In this document: positions 41,312 through 50,076 of the stretch, piece by piece
Layout of the letters: each line of letters starts with the position of its first letter
How positions within the stretch are numbered: the first letter of the stretch is position 1
Origin: CAZEHS01 sp964649745
GTDB taxonomy: Bacteria; Bacillota; Clostridia; Peptostreptococcales; Acidaminobacteraceae
Length of the DNA: 64,000 nucleotides
Assembly (NCBI GenBank): GCA_964649745.1
Contig: CAZYQI010000017.1
Coordinates: 11,323 to 75,322 of the forward strand
Reading direction: 5' to 3'
Notes under the pieces: model-generated
Database searches by the model: none
Told to the model about the DNA's origin: nothing
What the model saw: only the letters and a program-made list of their open reading frames with translations
Translations under genes and position numbers: made by a program

Positions 41312-42598
41312 ATGAAATCGGAAATAATCAAACGTGAAGGTAATCAGGTAGTACTGAAGCTTACAATCGATGCAGATGTTTTTGAGAAGGGCATTCAGAA
41401 GGCATATTTGAAAGAGCGCGGGAAATACAATCTTCCCGGATTCAGAAAAGGCAAAGCACCTCAGCAGCTTATCGAGAAAAACTTTGGGGACGGCGTGTTC
41501 TTTGAGGAAGCCATCAACATCGTTGTTCCGGAGCCCTACGGCGCGGCACTGGACGAATTTTCCCTGGAGCCGGTTGATAGACCGGATCTGGACATTGAAG
41601 ATATCGGCCGAGGCAAGGAATTGGTGGTAACCGCTACGGTTACGGTAAAACCGGAGGTTGTCCTTGGGGCGTATATGGGCGCTGAGGTTGAAAAGGTAAG
41701 CTATGAAGTAACCGAGGCCGATGTTGACGCTGAACTTGATCGCAGCCGCGATATGAACGCTCGGATGGTCAATGTAGAAGATCGCACGGTTCAGGATGGC
41801 GATACACTCACCATCGACTATAAGGGTTTTGTAGGGGATCATCAATTCGATGGTGGAACAGCTGAGAATCAAACACTGGTTATCGGATCCAACCGATTCA
41901 TTCCGGGCTTTGAGGAGCAGCTTGTGGGTGCAGCCCTGAACGAAGAAACCACGGTCAGTGTTACCTTCCCGGAAGAATATCACTCCGAGGAGCTGGCAGG
42001 TAAGGAAGCAAAGTTCCTGGTTAAGGTCAATGGCATCAAGATGAAGGAAATGCCTGCCCTGGATGATGAATTCGCCAAAGACACCAGTGAGTTTGATACA
42101 TTGGAAGAGCTTAAAGCGGACATTCGCAAACGTCTTGAAGAAGCCAATGATAAAAAAGCGAAGAACGAGCAGCGTGACAAGGTTGTTACGGTTCTGGTCG
42201 ATAAAACAGAGGTTGATATCCCTCAGGTTATGGTGGAGAGCGAAATAAACGACATGCTCCGTGATTTTGACTACCAGCTCCGCTACCAGGGTTTGGATAT
42301 CCAGAAGTATCTGCAGTTCTCCGGCTCCACCATTGAGGATCTCAGGGGGCAGATGCAGGAAGATGCGCTGCGCCGGGTGAAAACCTCCCTCACCGTTGAA
42401 GCGGTCTGCAAGGCTCAGAACATCGAAGCCTCCGAAGCAGAAGTGGAAAGTGAACTGGAGCGCCTGGCAGAAGCCCAGAAAACCACCGTGGACAAGATTC
42501 GAAAGTCCTTTGCCCGGGACAACTACGCATATTTGAAAGATATGATCCTTTCACGAAAAACTGTGGATTTCCTTACGGAGCAAGCAGTTATCAAGTAA
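41312..42598 (+). CDS. tig: Trigger factor
   Basis: Ribosome-bound chaperone and prolyl isomerase that helps nascent chains fold. 428 residues from the ATG at 41312, with GGAGGAAA upstream. The ribosome-docking signature GFRKGKAPQQLI is near residue 43; the FKBP-type domain includes DTLTIDYKGFVGD and SNRFIPGFEEQLVG; the C-terminal helical chaperone domain follows, with VMVESEINDMLRDF. It has its own promoter and terminator, and is first in the cluster tig, clpP, clpX, lon, engB. Confidence 0.96.
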   Translation: MKSEIIKREGNQVVLKLTIDADVFEKGIQKAYLKERGKYNLPGFRKGKAPQQLIEKNFGDGVFFEEAINIVVPEPYGAALDEFSLEPVDRPDLDIEDIGRGKELVVTATVTVKPEVVLGAYMGAEVEKVSYEVTEADVDAELDRSRDMNARMVNVEDRTVQDGDTLTIDYKGFVGDHQFDGGTAENQTLVIGSNRFIPGFEEQLVGAALNEETTVSVTFPEEYHSEELAGKEAKFLVKVNGIKMKEMPALDDEFAKDTSEFDTLEELKADIRKRLEEANDKKAKNEQRDKVVTVLVDKTEVDIPQVMVESEINDMLRDFDYQLRYQGLDIQKYLQFSGSTIEDLRGQMQEDALRRVKTSLTVEAVCKAQNIEASEAEVESELERLAEAQKTTVDKIRKSFARDNYAYLKDMILSRKTVDFLTEQAVIK

Positions 42599-42607
42599 AT
42601 CCCATAG

Positions 42608-42645
42608 CCGGCCCGGCTTTTCCGATTAACGGGAAAGCCGGCCGG
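42608..42645 (+). terminator. Terminator after tig
   Basis: CCGGCTTTTCC pairs with GGGAAAGCCGG around GATTAAC, with extra CCGG pairs at the base. A loose T-run (TGTTTTGG) follows. Confidence 0.72.
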
Positions 42646-42763
42646 ATGTTTTGGTATTTGAGGCCAGAATGTTTTTGGATAATTTATTGGGTTTAGTTGT
42701 GTGAAACAAGCGGATAAGGGTATAACCAAGAGAGAAGACAGAAAGCGAAAGGTGATAAATCAG

Positions 42764-43351
42764 ATGGCACTTGTACCCATAGTTGTAGAACAAACCAACA
42801 GAGGCGAACGGTCATACGACATCTACTCCAGACTTCTAAAGGACCGGATTATCATCCTTGGTGATGAAGTTAACGACGTGACAGCGAGCTTGGTGGTGGC
42901 GCAGCTGCTGTTTTTGGAAGCAGATGATCCGGAAAAAGACATAAGCCTTTACATCAACAGCCCCGGGGGGTCCATTTCCGCCGGTATGGCAATTTATGAT
43001 ACGATGCAATATATACGGCCCGATGTATCCACCATATGTGTGGGTATGGCTGCCAGCATGGGAGCTTTTCTTCTGGTTGCCGGCGCCAAGGGCAAGCGCT
43101 ATGCCCTTCCCAATTCAGAAATTATGATTCACCAGCCCTTGGGTGGAACCCGGGGCCAGGCCTCCGATATCAAGATTCATGCGGAACGGATTTTGAAGCT
43201 CCGCGACACCCTGAACAGGATCCTCAGCGAGCGCACGGGACAACCCCTGGAACGGATTGAGAAGGATACGGACAGGGATAACTTCCTGTCTTCGGAAGAG
43301 GCTGTCGCTTATGGGCTTATCGACGAAGTACTGACATCCAGGCCGAAATAA
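42764..43351 (+). CDS. clpP: ATP-dependent Clp protease proteolytic subunit
   Basis: Serine protease chamber that works with ClpX or other Clp ATPases. 195 residues from the ATG at 42764 (MALVPIVVEQ); AAAGGTG is nine bases upstream. The catalytic triad is complete: Ser98 in GMAASMGAF, His123 in MIHQPLGG and Asp172 in TDRDNF. An in-frame start at 42701 would add 21 basic residues, which is unlikely for ClpP. clpX follows 28 bases downstream, so the two subunits are made together. Confidence 0.97.
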   Translation: MALVPIVVEQTNRGERSYDIYSRLLKDRIIILGDEVNDVTASLVVAQLLFLEADDPEKDISLYINSPGGSISAGMAIYDTMQYIRPDVSTICVGMAASMGAFLLVAGAKGKRYALPNSEIMIHQPLGGTRGQASDIKIHAERILKLRDTLNRILSERTGQPLERIEKDTDRDNFLSSEEAVAYGLIDEVLTSRPK

Positions 43352-43379
43352 AGGAACTGGTTCATAAAGAGGTGACACT

Positions 43380-44657
43380 ATGTCTAAGTTTGATGAAAGA
43401 AAACAATTGAAGTGTTCATTTTGCGGCAAATATCAGGATCAGGTCAAACGCCTTATAGCCGGTCCCAATGTCTACATCTGCGATGAATGCGTTGAGCTTT
43501 GCCAGGAGATTATCCATGAGGAGCTTAAGGAATCCATGGATATTCAGAAATCAGATCTCCCCAAGCCGGCGGAAATTAAAGAAACCCTGGATCAGTATGT
43601 TATCGGTCAGGAAAAAGCAAAAAAAACCCTGGCAGTGGCGGTTTATAACCATTATAAACGGATCAACCGTGGCAAGCCCAAGAAGGATGAGATCGAACTC
43701 CAAAAGAGCAACATCCTCATGCTGGGACCCACCGGCTCCGGGAAGACGTTGCTGGCCCAAACACTTGCCAAGATCCTGAATGTGCCCTTTGCCATTGCGG
43801 ACGCCACGTCCCTTACAGAAGCCGGCTATGTCGGTGAGGATGTGGAAAACATCCTGCTCAAGCTGATTCAGGCAGCAGATTATGATATTGAGAAGGCAGA
43901 GCGGGGAATCATCTATATCGATGAAATCGACAAGATTTCAAGAAAGACCGACAACCCATCCATTACCCGAGATGTCAGCGGGGAAGGCGTCCAGCAGGCG
44001 CTTCTTAAAATCCTGGAGGGAACCATTGCCAGCGTGCCCCCTCAGGGAGGCCGTAAGCATCCACATCAGGAGTTCCTGCAGATTGACACCAGCAACATCC
44101 TGTTTATCTGCGGCGGCGCCTTCGACGGAGTGGATAAGATCATCCAGAAGCGTATCGGTCAGAAGGCCATGGGTTTTGGGGCTCCTATCCAAACCAAGAA
44201 AGAACTTGGTATCGGGGAGCTGCTCAGCAAAATTGAAACCCAGGACCTCCTGCGTTATGGTCTGATCCCCGAGTTCGTTGGCCGTGTTCCCGTAGTGGTG
44301 GCACTGAACGAGCTTTCCGAGGAAGCCATGGTGCAGATCTTGGTGGAGCCCAAGAACGCACTGGTCAAGCAGTACCGTCATCTGTTCGAAATCGATGGAG
44401 CGGAGCTGGAATTTGAACCGGAAAGTCTGATCGCCATCGCGAAGCTTGCCAATGAACGCAAGACAGGGGCCCGGGGGCTTCGGACCATCGTTGAGAGTAT
44501 GATGATGGAGATTATGTACGATATCCCGTCCAGAGGCGATGTCCGTAAGGTTATCGTCACCAAGGATTCTGTGGAGAAAAACCAGATTCCGACCCTGGTG
44601 CTCTCCGATACACCGCGAAAGAAGCAAAAGGAAAAGAGCGAAGAATCTGCATCTTGA
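43380..44657 (+). CDS. clpX: ATP-dependent Clp protease ATPase subunit ClpX
   Basis: AAA+ unfoldase that feeds substrates to ClpP. 425 residues. The N-terminal zinc-binding domain has CSFCGKYQDQ and CDECVELC (four zinc ligands), followed by Walker A GPTGSGKT, Walker B IYIDEIDKI, the pore loop GYVGEDVE and the ClpP-docking IGF-type loop (here MGFGAP). The sensor-2 Arg is in RKTGARGLR. AGAGGTG precedes the ATG. An intergenic hairpin follows and then lon. Confidence 0.97.
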   Translation: MSKFDERKQLKCSFCGKYQDQVKRLIAGPNVYICDECVELCQEIIHEELKESMDIQKSDLPKPAEIKETLDQYVIGQEKAKKTLAVAVYNHYKRINRGKPKKDEIELQKSNILMLGPTGSGKTLLAQTLAKILNVPFAIADATSLTEAGYVGEDVENILLKLIQAADYDIEKAERGIIYIDEIDKISRKTDNPSITRDVSGEGVQQALLKILEGTIASVPPQGGRKHPHQEFLQIDTSNILFICGGAFDGVDKIIQKRIGQKAMGFGAPIQTKKELGIGELLSKIETQDLLRYGLIPEFVGRVPVVVALNELSEEAMVQILVEPKNALVKQYRHLFEIDGAELEFEPESLIAIAKLANERKTGARGLRTIVESMMMEIMYDIPSRGDVRKVIVTKDSVEKNQIPTLVLSDTPRKKQKEKSEESAS

Positions 44658-44662
44658 AACTG

Positions 44663-44684
44663 ACAGCAAGCGCGAGCTTGCTGT
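44663..44684 (+). promoter_or_regulatory. GNRA-capped hairpin between clpX and lon
   Basis: A perfect nine-pair stem ACAGCAAGC / GCTTGCTGT closed by a GCGA tetraloop, six bases after the clpX stop. There is no T-run, so it is more likely a processing or mRNA-stability hairpin than a terminator. Confidence 0.5.
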
Positions 44685-44746
44685 TGCCTTGAATAGGAAG
44701 CCAAAACAAAGCGTTGAAAATTTAACCGGTTGAAAGGAGTGATTAC

Positions 44747-47101
44747 GTGACTACGATAAAGATTGGCATGCTTGAGCTGCCACTTATTCCGCTAAGAGGT
44801 CTTTCGGTATTTCCATACATGGTCCTGCACTTCGATGTAGGTCGTGAAAAATCTATAAAAGCACTTGAAGAAGCCATGATGCGGGATCAGATGATCTTTC
44901 TCACAACCCAAAAAGATGTGGATATTGATCTTCCTGAACGGGAGGATTTTTATGAAACAGGGACCATTTGCAAGGTGAAGCAGATGCTCAAGCTTCCGGG
45001 AGATGCTATCCGCGTTCTGGTGGAAGGCGTTGCCCGGGGCAAGGTCATGGATTATATCCATGAGGAACCCTTCTTCAGTGTTCATGTGGAACGATTCATC
45101 GAAATGAAGAATGAAAAGTCTCGGGAAGTAGAAGCTCTGATGCGGGGCGTAGTGACAGCGTTTGAAACCTATGTAAACGTATCGAACCGCATATCGCCGG
45201 ATGTGCTGGTATCCGTGACCACCATCAACGAGCCGGGTCGGTTCGCCGATACGGTGGCTTCTCACCTGGCGTTGAAAACCGAACAAAAGCAGGCCATCAT
45301 CGAAGCATTTGATGAGAAAGACCGGCTGGAGCTGATCTATCAGATTTTGCTTACCGAGATTGAGATCCTGGAAGTCGAGAAAGAAATTAACGAGAAGGTC
45401 CGTGGCCAAATCAACCGACTGCAGAAGGAATATTACCTGAAGGAGCAGATGAAGGCCATCAAGGAAGAGCTAGGCGAAGACTATGACTATGACGAGGAGA
45501 TTCAGGAATTTCACGAAAAAGTGGAGAAGCTGAAGATGCCCGCAGATGTGAAGGAGAAAGTGCTTAAGGAGATCGACCGCATGGCACGTCTTGCTCCGGC
45601 TTCGGCTGAGGGCGGCGTGATCCGGTCTTATATCACCTGGATACTGGACCTTCCGTGGAATAGCGAAACCAAGGACACCCTGGACATCAAAAAAGCACGA
45701 AAAATCCTGGATGAGGATCATTACGGACTGAAGGATGTCAAGGAGCGGGTGCTGGAGTACCTGGCGATCCGTCAGCTGACCAAGAGCATGAAAGGGCCCA
45801 TCATCTGCCTTGTAGGACCTCCTGGAGTGGGTAAAACATCCATCGCCCGCAGTATCGCCCGTTCACTGAATCGTAAATTCGTACGGATGTCGTTGGGAGG
45901 CGTCCGTGATGAGGCGGAGATCCGTGGTCACCGACGCACGTATATCGGGGCCATACCGGGCCGCATCATTTCGGCCATCAAGGAAGCAAAATCAAAGAAT
46001 CCGGTATTCCTGTTCGATGAGATAGACAAGCTCACCAGCGATTTTCGCGGTGACCCGGCTTCGGCCCTGCTGGAGGTGCTGGACCCTGAACAGAACAAGG
46101 AGTTCAAGGATCACTACCTTGAAATCGCCTTCGACCTGTCCAAGGTGATGTTCGTCACCACGGCCAACAGCCTCAATGGTATTCCACGGCCTCTTTTAGA
46201 CCGTATGGAGGTCATTGAGGTGGCGGGATACACGGAGCTGGAGAAGCTCCAGATCGCCAAGCGCTACCTGGTGACCAAGCAGATAAAGGAGCACGGCATC
46301 AAGGACAAGCAGCTGCAGCTTTCAGACGAGATCATATCCATGATCATCAACAGCTACACCCGGGAATCCGGTGTCCGGGAGCTGGAACGGAAGATTGCCG
46401 CGGTTTGCCGTAAGGCGGCCATGAAGCTGGTTGAGGGGAAGGCCACCTCCGTTCGTCTAAATCGCACCAACCTGGAGAAATTCTTGGGCATTCCGAAGTA
46501 CCACCATGACGAAGCGGGTAAAACCGATGAGGTGGGTATTGCCACAGGGCTTGCCTGGACCAGCGTAGGCGGTGAAACCCTACAGATTGAAGTAACGCCC
46601 ATGAACGGCTCCGGGAAATTGGTGCTTACCGGTCAGATGGGGGATGTCATGAAGGAATCCGCCAGAGCGGGCCTCAGCTATATCCGGGCCAAGGCAGAGG
46701 AATTCCATATCGAAGAGGATTTCCACAAGAATCTGGATATCCATATACACATACCGGAGGGAGCAATCCCCAAGGATGGACCTTCCGCGGGCATCACCAT
46801 GGCCACGGCGGTTACCTCGGCCCTTACCGGGCTGCCGGTTCGCCATAACGTAGCCATGACAGGGGAAATCACCCTGCGGGGCCGCGTGCTCCCCATCGGA
46901 GGACTTAAGGAAAAATCACTGGCAGCTAAGCGGGCCGGTGTGACCAAGATCCTCATTCCAAAGGAAAACGAAAAGGATCTGGAAGATATCCCGGCAGAGG
47001 TTAAGAAAACCATTGAATTCGTGGTGGTAAGCACCATGGATGAGGTGTTGGAGCACGCCCTGGTAGGGAATGTGCGGGAGAAACGAAATGAAGATAAGTA
47101 A
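44747..47101 (+). CDS. lon: Lon protease
   Basis: ATP-dependent serine protease that degrades damaged and regulatory proteins. 784 residues. The N-terminal LonN domain opens with LPLIPLRGLSVFPYMV; a coiled helical region contains INRLQKEYYLKEQMKAIKEE; the AAA+ part has Walker A GPPGVGKTS and FLFDEIDKL. The protease domain has the catalytic Ser680 in PKDGPSAGIT and Lys723 in GGLKEK. The start is GTG at 44747, with AAAGGAG seven bases upstream. engB begins inside the last 14 bases, so the two are coupled. Confidence 0.97.
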   Translation: MTTIKIGMLELPLIPLRGLSVFPYMVLHFDVGREKSIKALEEAMMRDQMIFLTTQKDVDIDLPEREDFYETGTICKVKQMLKLPGDAIRVLVEGVARGKVMDYIHEEPFFSVHVERFIEMKNEKSREVEALMRGVVTAFETYVNVSNRISPDVLVSVTTINEPGRFADTVASHLALKTEQKQAIIEAFDEKDRLELIYQILLTEIEILEVEKEINEKVRGQINRLQKEYYLKEQMKAIKEELGEDYDYDEEIQEFHEKVEKLKMPADVKEKVLKEIDRMARLAPASAEGGVIRSYITWILDLPWNSETKDTLDIKKARKILDEDHYGLKDVKERVLEYLAIRQLTKSMKGPIICLVGPPGVGKTSIARSIARSLNRKFVRMSLGGVRDEAEIRGHRRTYIGAIPGRIISAIKEAKSKNPVFLFDEIDKLTSDFRGDPASALLEVLDPEQNKEFKDHYLEIAFDLSKVMFVTTANSLNGIPRPLLDRMEVIEVAGYTELEKLQIAKRYLVTKQIKEHGIKDKQLQLSDEIISMIINSYTRESGVRELERKIAAVCRKAAMKLVEGKATSVRLNRTNLEKFLGIPKYHHDEAGKTDEVGIATGLAWTSVGGETLQIEVTPMNGSGKLVLTGQMGDVMKESARAGLSYIRAKAEEFHIEEDFHKNLDIHIHIPEGAIPKDGPSAGITMATAVTSALTGLPVRHNVAMTGEITLRGRVLPIGGLKEKSLAAKRAGVTKILIPKENEKDLEDIPAEVKKTIEFVVVSTMDEVLEHALVGNVREKRNEDK

Positions 47102-47714
47102 GTGTGATCTGGTGATGACCGCCGGGCGGAAGGATCAGTTTCCGGCGGAGGATCTTCCGGAATTCGCCTTTGCAGGACGCTCCAATGTGGGAAAGAGCTC
47201 CCTTTTGAATATGCTGATGAACCGTAAAAGCTTTGCCAGGGTCAGTGCCACTCCGGGAAAAACCCGGACCATCAATTTCTATGAGCTCAATGAGGGCGCC
47301 CGCTTTGTGGACCTTCCCGGCTACGGCTATGCCAAGGTGGGTAAGAACATGCAAAGCTTCTGGAGCGGCCTCATCGAGCCCTACCTGATGGACAGGCAGA
47401 ATCTGCTGGACGTGGTGCTGCTGGTGGATATCCGCCATGAGCCCACGGCTCAGGACATCCAGATGTACGAATGGATCCGGCATTACGGGTATCAGGGGAT
47501 GGTGGTGGCCACCAAGCTGGACAAGATTCCCCGGTCCCAGGTGCAAAAGCAGCTGGCCATGATCCGAAAGACCTTGGGTGCCCCCGCTGATGGGTTTATC
47601 ATGGCGGTGTCCTCCGAGGATCGCCGTGGCAAATACCAGTTGTGGGACGAATTCAACAGACGATTTGAAGAAGCAGGGCTGGCGGTGAGGTTTGAACGGC
47701 AGCAGGCGGAATAG
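47088..47714 (+). CDS. engB: Ribosome biogenesis GTP-binding protein EngB/YsxC
   Basis: GTPase needed for late 50S subunit assembly. 208 residues from the ATG at 47088, with GGGAGA upstream, overlapping lon by 14 bases. G1 is AGRSNVGKSS, G3 is VDLPGYGYAKV, G4 is TKLDKI. The switch region SATPGKTRTINFYEL is typical of the family. Conserved position after lon, as in Bacillus (ysxC). Confidence 0.95.
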   Translation: MKISKCDLVMTAGRKDQFPAEDLPEFAFAGRSNVGKSSLLNMLMNRKSFARVSATPGKTRTINFYELNEGARFVDLPGYGYAKVGKNMQSFWSGLIEPYLMDRQNLLDVVLLVDIRHEPTAQDIQMYEWIRHYGYQGMVVATKLDKIPRSQVQKQLAMIRKTLGAPADGFIMAVSSEDRRGKYQLWDEFNRRFEEAGLAVRFERQQAE

Positions 47715-47792
47715 GAAAAGAAAGAGCCTGGGGTTGAGCGCCGCGCGTCAGATGCGGTGGACTCAGGGTTAAGACAAGGGGCCGAGATAGAG

Positions 47793-47867
47793 ATAGCCAC
47801 GGGTAGCACGGATTTACACAGATGGGTTTCATCGGTGTTCATCGGCGCGATCCGTGGCTATTTTTTT
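47793..47867 (+). terminator. Repeat-derived terminator after engB
   Basis: ATAGCCACGG pairs with CCGTGGCTAT at the ends of a 69-base element, then a run of seven T. The interior holds phrases like CACGGATTTACACAGATG and TTCATCGGTGTTCATC that belong to a widespread intergenic repeat. It lies 79 bases after the engB stop. Confidence 0.65.
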
Positions 47868-47921
47868 AATCTGCTTTCGTCAGTCTGCATCGTTTTTCAT
47901 CGGTGTTCATCCGTGGCAACG
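47826..47921. repeat. Direct repeats of an intergenic motif
   Basis: TTCATCGGTGTTCATC occurs twice, at about 47828 and 47895, each followed by a CCGTGGC phrase. They are fragments of the same palindromic repeat type as the terminator at 47793-47867. Confidence 0.5.
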
Positions 47922-47952
47922 GGTTCAGGTTTTTAAACACTTAACGCGTTAC

Positions 47953-48834
47953 CTATGCCGCCCGTTCCTTCTTGCTGAAGAGGCTCTTGAAATCCAGCTC
48001 CGCTGCCAGCATTCCTCCCAGGATCAGGGCCGCCCCAACAAACCCCTGATGGGTCAGTACGTCACCGATCATGAGATAACCGAAAATGGCGGCAAAAACA
48101 GGCTCACCGCTGTAAATAAGCGCAGTATGAGTGGCGGTGGTGTACTGCTGGGCAATGCTTTGTACAATAAATGCGCCGGCAGTACAGAAAATACTCAGCA
48201 GCAACACGTTGATCCAAACGGGTCCCGCCCCGGGAATGATGGGGGTTTCGACAATAAACGATGTGATCAGGCTGAGGATACCAACAACACCAATCTGAAA
48301 AATTCCCAGCATGAGGGAATCGCAGCCGGCCGTGTAATGCCCCACGGCAATGATGTGAAGCGCAAAGGCAATGGCGGCGATCAGGGTGAGTAAATCACCG
48401 CTGTTAATGGTAAGACTGCCATCCAGGGTCAATAGTCCAAGCCCCAACAGCGCCATGGCCGATCCCGCCACAGCAGGGGTCTCCGGGCGTTTTTTCAAGA
48501 ACATGGCGGTAATCAGGGGTACCAGCACAACCGAAAAACCGGTGATGAAGGCTGATTTTGATGTGGTGGTGAAATGCAGGCCAATGGTCTGAAGGGCATA
48601 ACCGGTAAATAGGATTGTTCCAACAATTGCACTGGAAATCAGGGTTTTTCGGTTCAGGTTCTTCAGCCGTCCGGCAAACAAAACGATACTGAGGGCGAAG
48701 GCGATAAGAAAGCGGATGGCAAGGAAATTGAAAGTCGGAAGATCTGCCAACGCATTCTTGGTAAGTATGAACGAGGCTCCCCAACCTACTGTGACAAATA
48801 ACAGAGCAAGGTCGGCCTTCAGTTGTTTTTTCAT
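47953..48834 (-). CDS. DMT-superfamily (EamA) transporter
   Basis: Inner-membrane permease of the drug/metabolite transporter type, with ten predicted spans in two EamA halves. 293 residues. The first half begins LLFVTVGWGASFILTKNAL and the second ends HQGFVGAALILGGMLAAEL, both family signatures. Substrates of such proteins range from amino acids to nucleotides and cannot be read from sequence. AGGAGG lies seven bases before the ATG. A promoter is seen at 48864-48892; it is a single gene. Confidence 0.88.
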   Translation of the reverse strand: MKKQLKADLALLFVTVGWGASFILTKNALADLPTFNFLAIRFLIAFALSIVLFAGRLKNLNRKTLISSAIVGTILFTGYALQTIGLHFTTTSKSAFITGFSVVLVPLITAMFLKKRPETPAVAGSAMALLGLGLLTLDGSLTINSGDLLTLIAAIAFALHIIAVGHYTAGCDSLMLGIFQIGVVGILSLITSFIVETPIIPGAGPVWINVLLLSIFCTAGAFIVQSIAQQYTTATHTALIYSGEPVFAAIFGYLMIGDVLTHQGFVGAALILGGMLAAELDFKSLFSKKERAA

Positions 48835-48863
48835 TAATTAACCTCCTGACAAATAATACGAAA

Positions 48864-48892
48864 AATATAGCATACGCTTAGAGGATTTGCAA
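48864..48892 (-). promoter_or_regulatory. Promoter of the DMT transporter gene
   Basis: Minus-strand TTGCAA (48887-48892), a 17-base spacer and TATATT (48864-48869) preceded by TGC, an extended -10. Confidence 0.65.
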
Positions 48893-48987
48893 GGAACATA
48901 CAGAACTATAGGTATTAGAATCCGTTTTTTTCGCAACCCATTACAAAGGGCGAAACCCTGTGAATCAATTCAGCATCTGAGGCCTTT

Positions 48988-50076
48988 ATGGACAATCGAA
49001 GGAAACACAAAACAAAGATCTTCGCCATCCTCCTAATCTGTCTGGTGACTGCGTTAGAAGGTATATTGGGAGCGCGTTTCTTTCATGGGGAAATGAGTCG
49101 GCAGATTGATGAAACCCTTAAAGCGCAAGCCGTACAAATAGTAAACGGATATAATATTTATGATGAGAACAGAACCATCCGTATGGCTGGCATACAGGCG
49201 AATGCGTTGGAACTCAACCGGATCCACGGGGAGTTCATTTATAATGCACTTGCTCAGGCCCATAAGGAGCATATCGGCGGAACTATAGATGAGAGCCTTA
49301 TAGAAGGCCGAGTTCGCGAAATACTGGCGAATTCTGAAGAGGTATTTCAGCTTAAATCTGTTTTTATACGGAATGCCTCATCCTATCGAAACCATCTGGA
49401 TCAATTGATACAGGATACTGTCAGAAAGCCGGGCTATCGCTATGAATATCTGGCGAAATCCTCGTCAGAGCTTTTTCACAACGGAACCCTGGATATTGTT
49501 TTTAGAGGCAATGATCAACTTCCCTGGAAAAGCTATGCCAAGGCGGTTTTTTATGAACCCCTGGACATGATTGTTATTTTTGAAGGGGTATCCGGTTATG
49601 AAGAAAATTCGGTTTCCCGCCTTGCCCGACATATTCAGAAGATCAACGAGCGAACGATTACCATGGCGGGTTCTACAGAGGATGTAATCATTGTACAGGA
49701 AAACGGCTACAGCCTCTATTCCGGTCAATTTGAAAAACGCAGTTCCAAGCGGGTGACCAGTCTGGCCTATCATGATCTTAGCCGAAAGGATCAATTCCCG
49801 GGGAATATCACCAATCTCAACGACACCTACAGAACTCTGCTGATTAAAAACCCTGAAGGCCAGATGCAGGAGCTGTACGTTTACATCCTCTATGACGGCG
49901 CACATCACAACTACGTTCTGGTGGGGCGCAGAACTTCCGAAATAGCAGAACAGGAAACCCCGCTTATTCTCATGAGTAGGTTTGCTGCGTTTATTAATAT
50001 TCTGGTTGTGAGCTTTATTGCCTGTTTGCTGATTTCACGCACCGATACCCTGAAAGAGGAGGGATCGATGCTATGA
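48988..50076 (+). CDS. Orphan membrane sensor-like protein, first of a pair
   Basis: 362 residues with one span near each end (about 10-30 and 330-351) and an external region of about 300 residues between them. That is the topology of Cache-type sensor domains in receptors and kinases. The protein stops about 10 residues after the second span, so no HAMP, methyl-accepting, kinase or cyclase domain follows. A Cache fold is a guess from topology; no motif proves it. GAGGCC is upstream of the ATG. The next gene, of the same design, overlaps by four bases (ATGA). Confidence 0.62.
   Translation: MDNRRKHKTKIFAILLICLVTALEGILGARFFHGEMSRQIDETLKAQAVQIVNGYNIYDENRTIRMAGIQANALELNRIHGEFIYNALAQAHKEHIGGTIDESLIEGRVREILANSEEVFQLKSVFIRNASSYRNHLDQLIQDTVRKPGYRYEYLAKSSSELFHNGTLDIVFRGNDQLPWKSYAKAVFYEPLDMIVIFEGVSGYEENSVSRLARHIQKINERTITMAGSTEDVIIVQENGYSLYSGQFEKRSSKRVTSLAYHDLSRKDQFPGNITNLNDTYRTLLIKNPEGQMQELYVYILYDGAHHNYVLVGRRTSEIAEQETPLILMSRFAAFINILVVSFIACLLISRTDTLKEEGSML

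Noticed and set aside
41154..42763. Heat-shock operators (CIRCE or CtsR boxes) near tig and clpP
   Set aside because: No TTAGCACTC-type inverted repeat or GGTCAAA tandem was found in the leaders.
47854..48393. Plus-strand frame of 179 codons after engB
   Set aside because: It lies mostly opposite the DMT transporter, whose membrane spans and ribosome site are clear.
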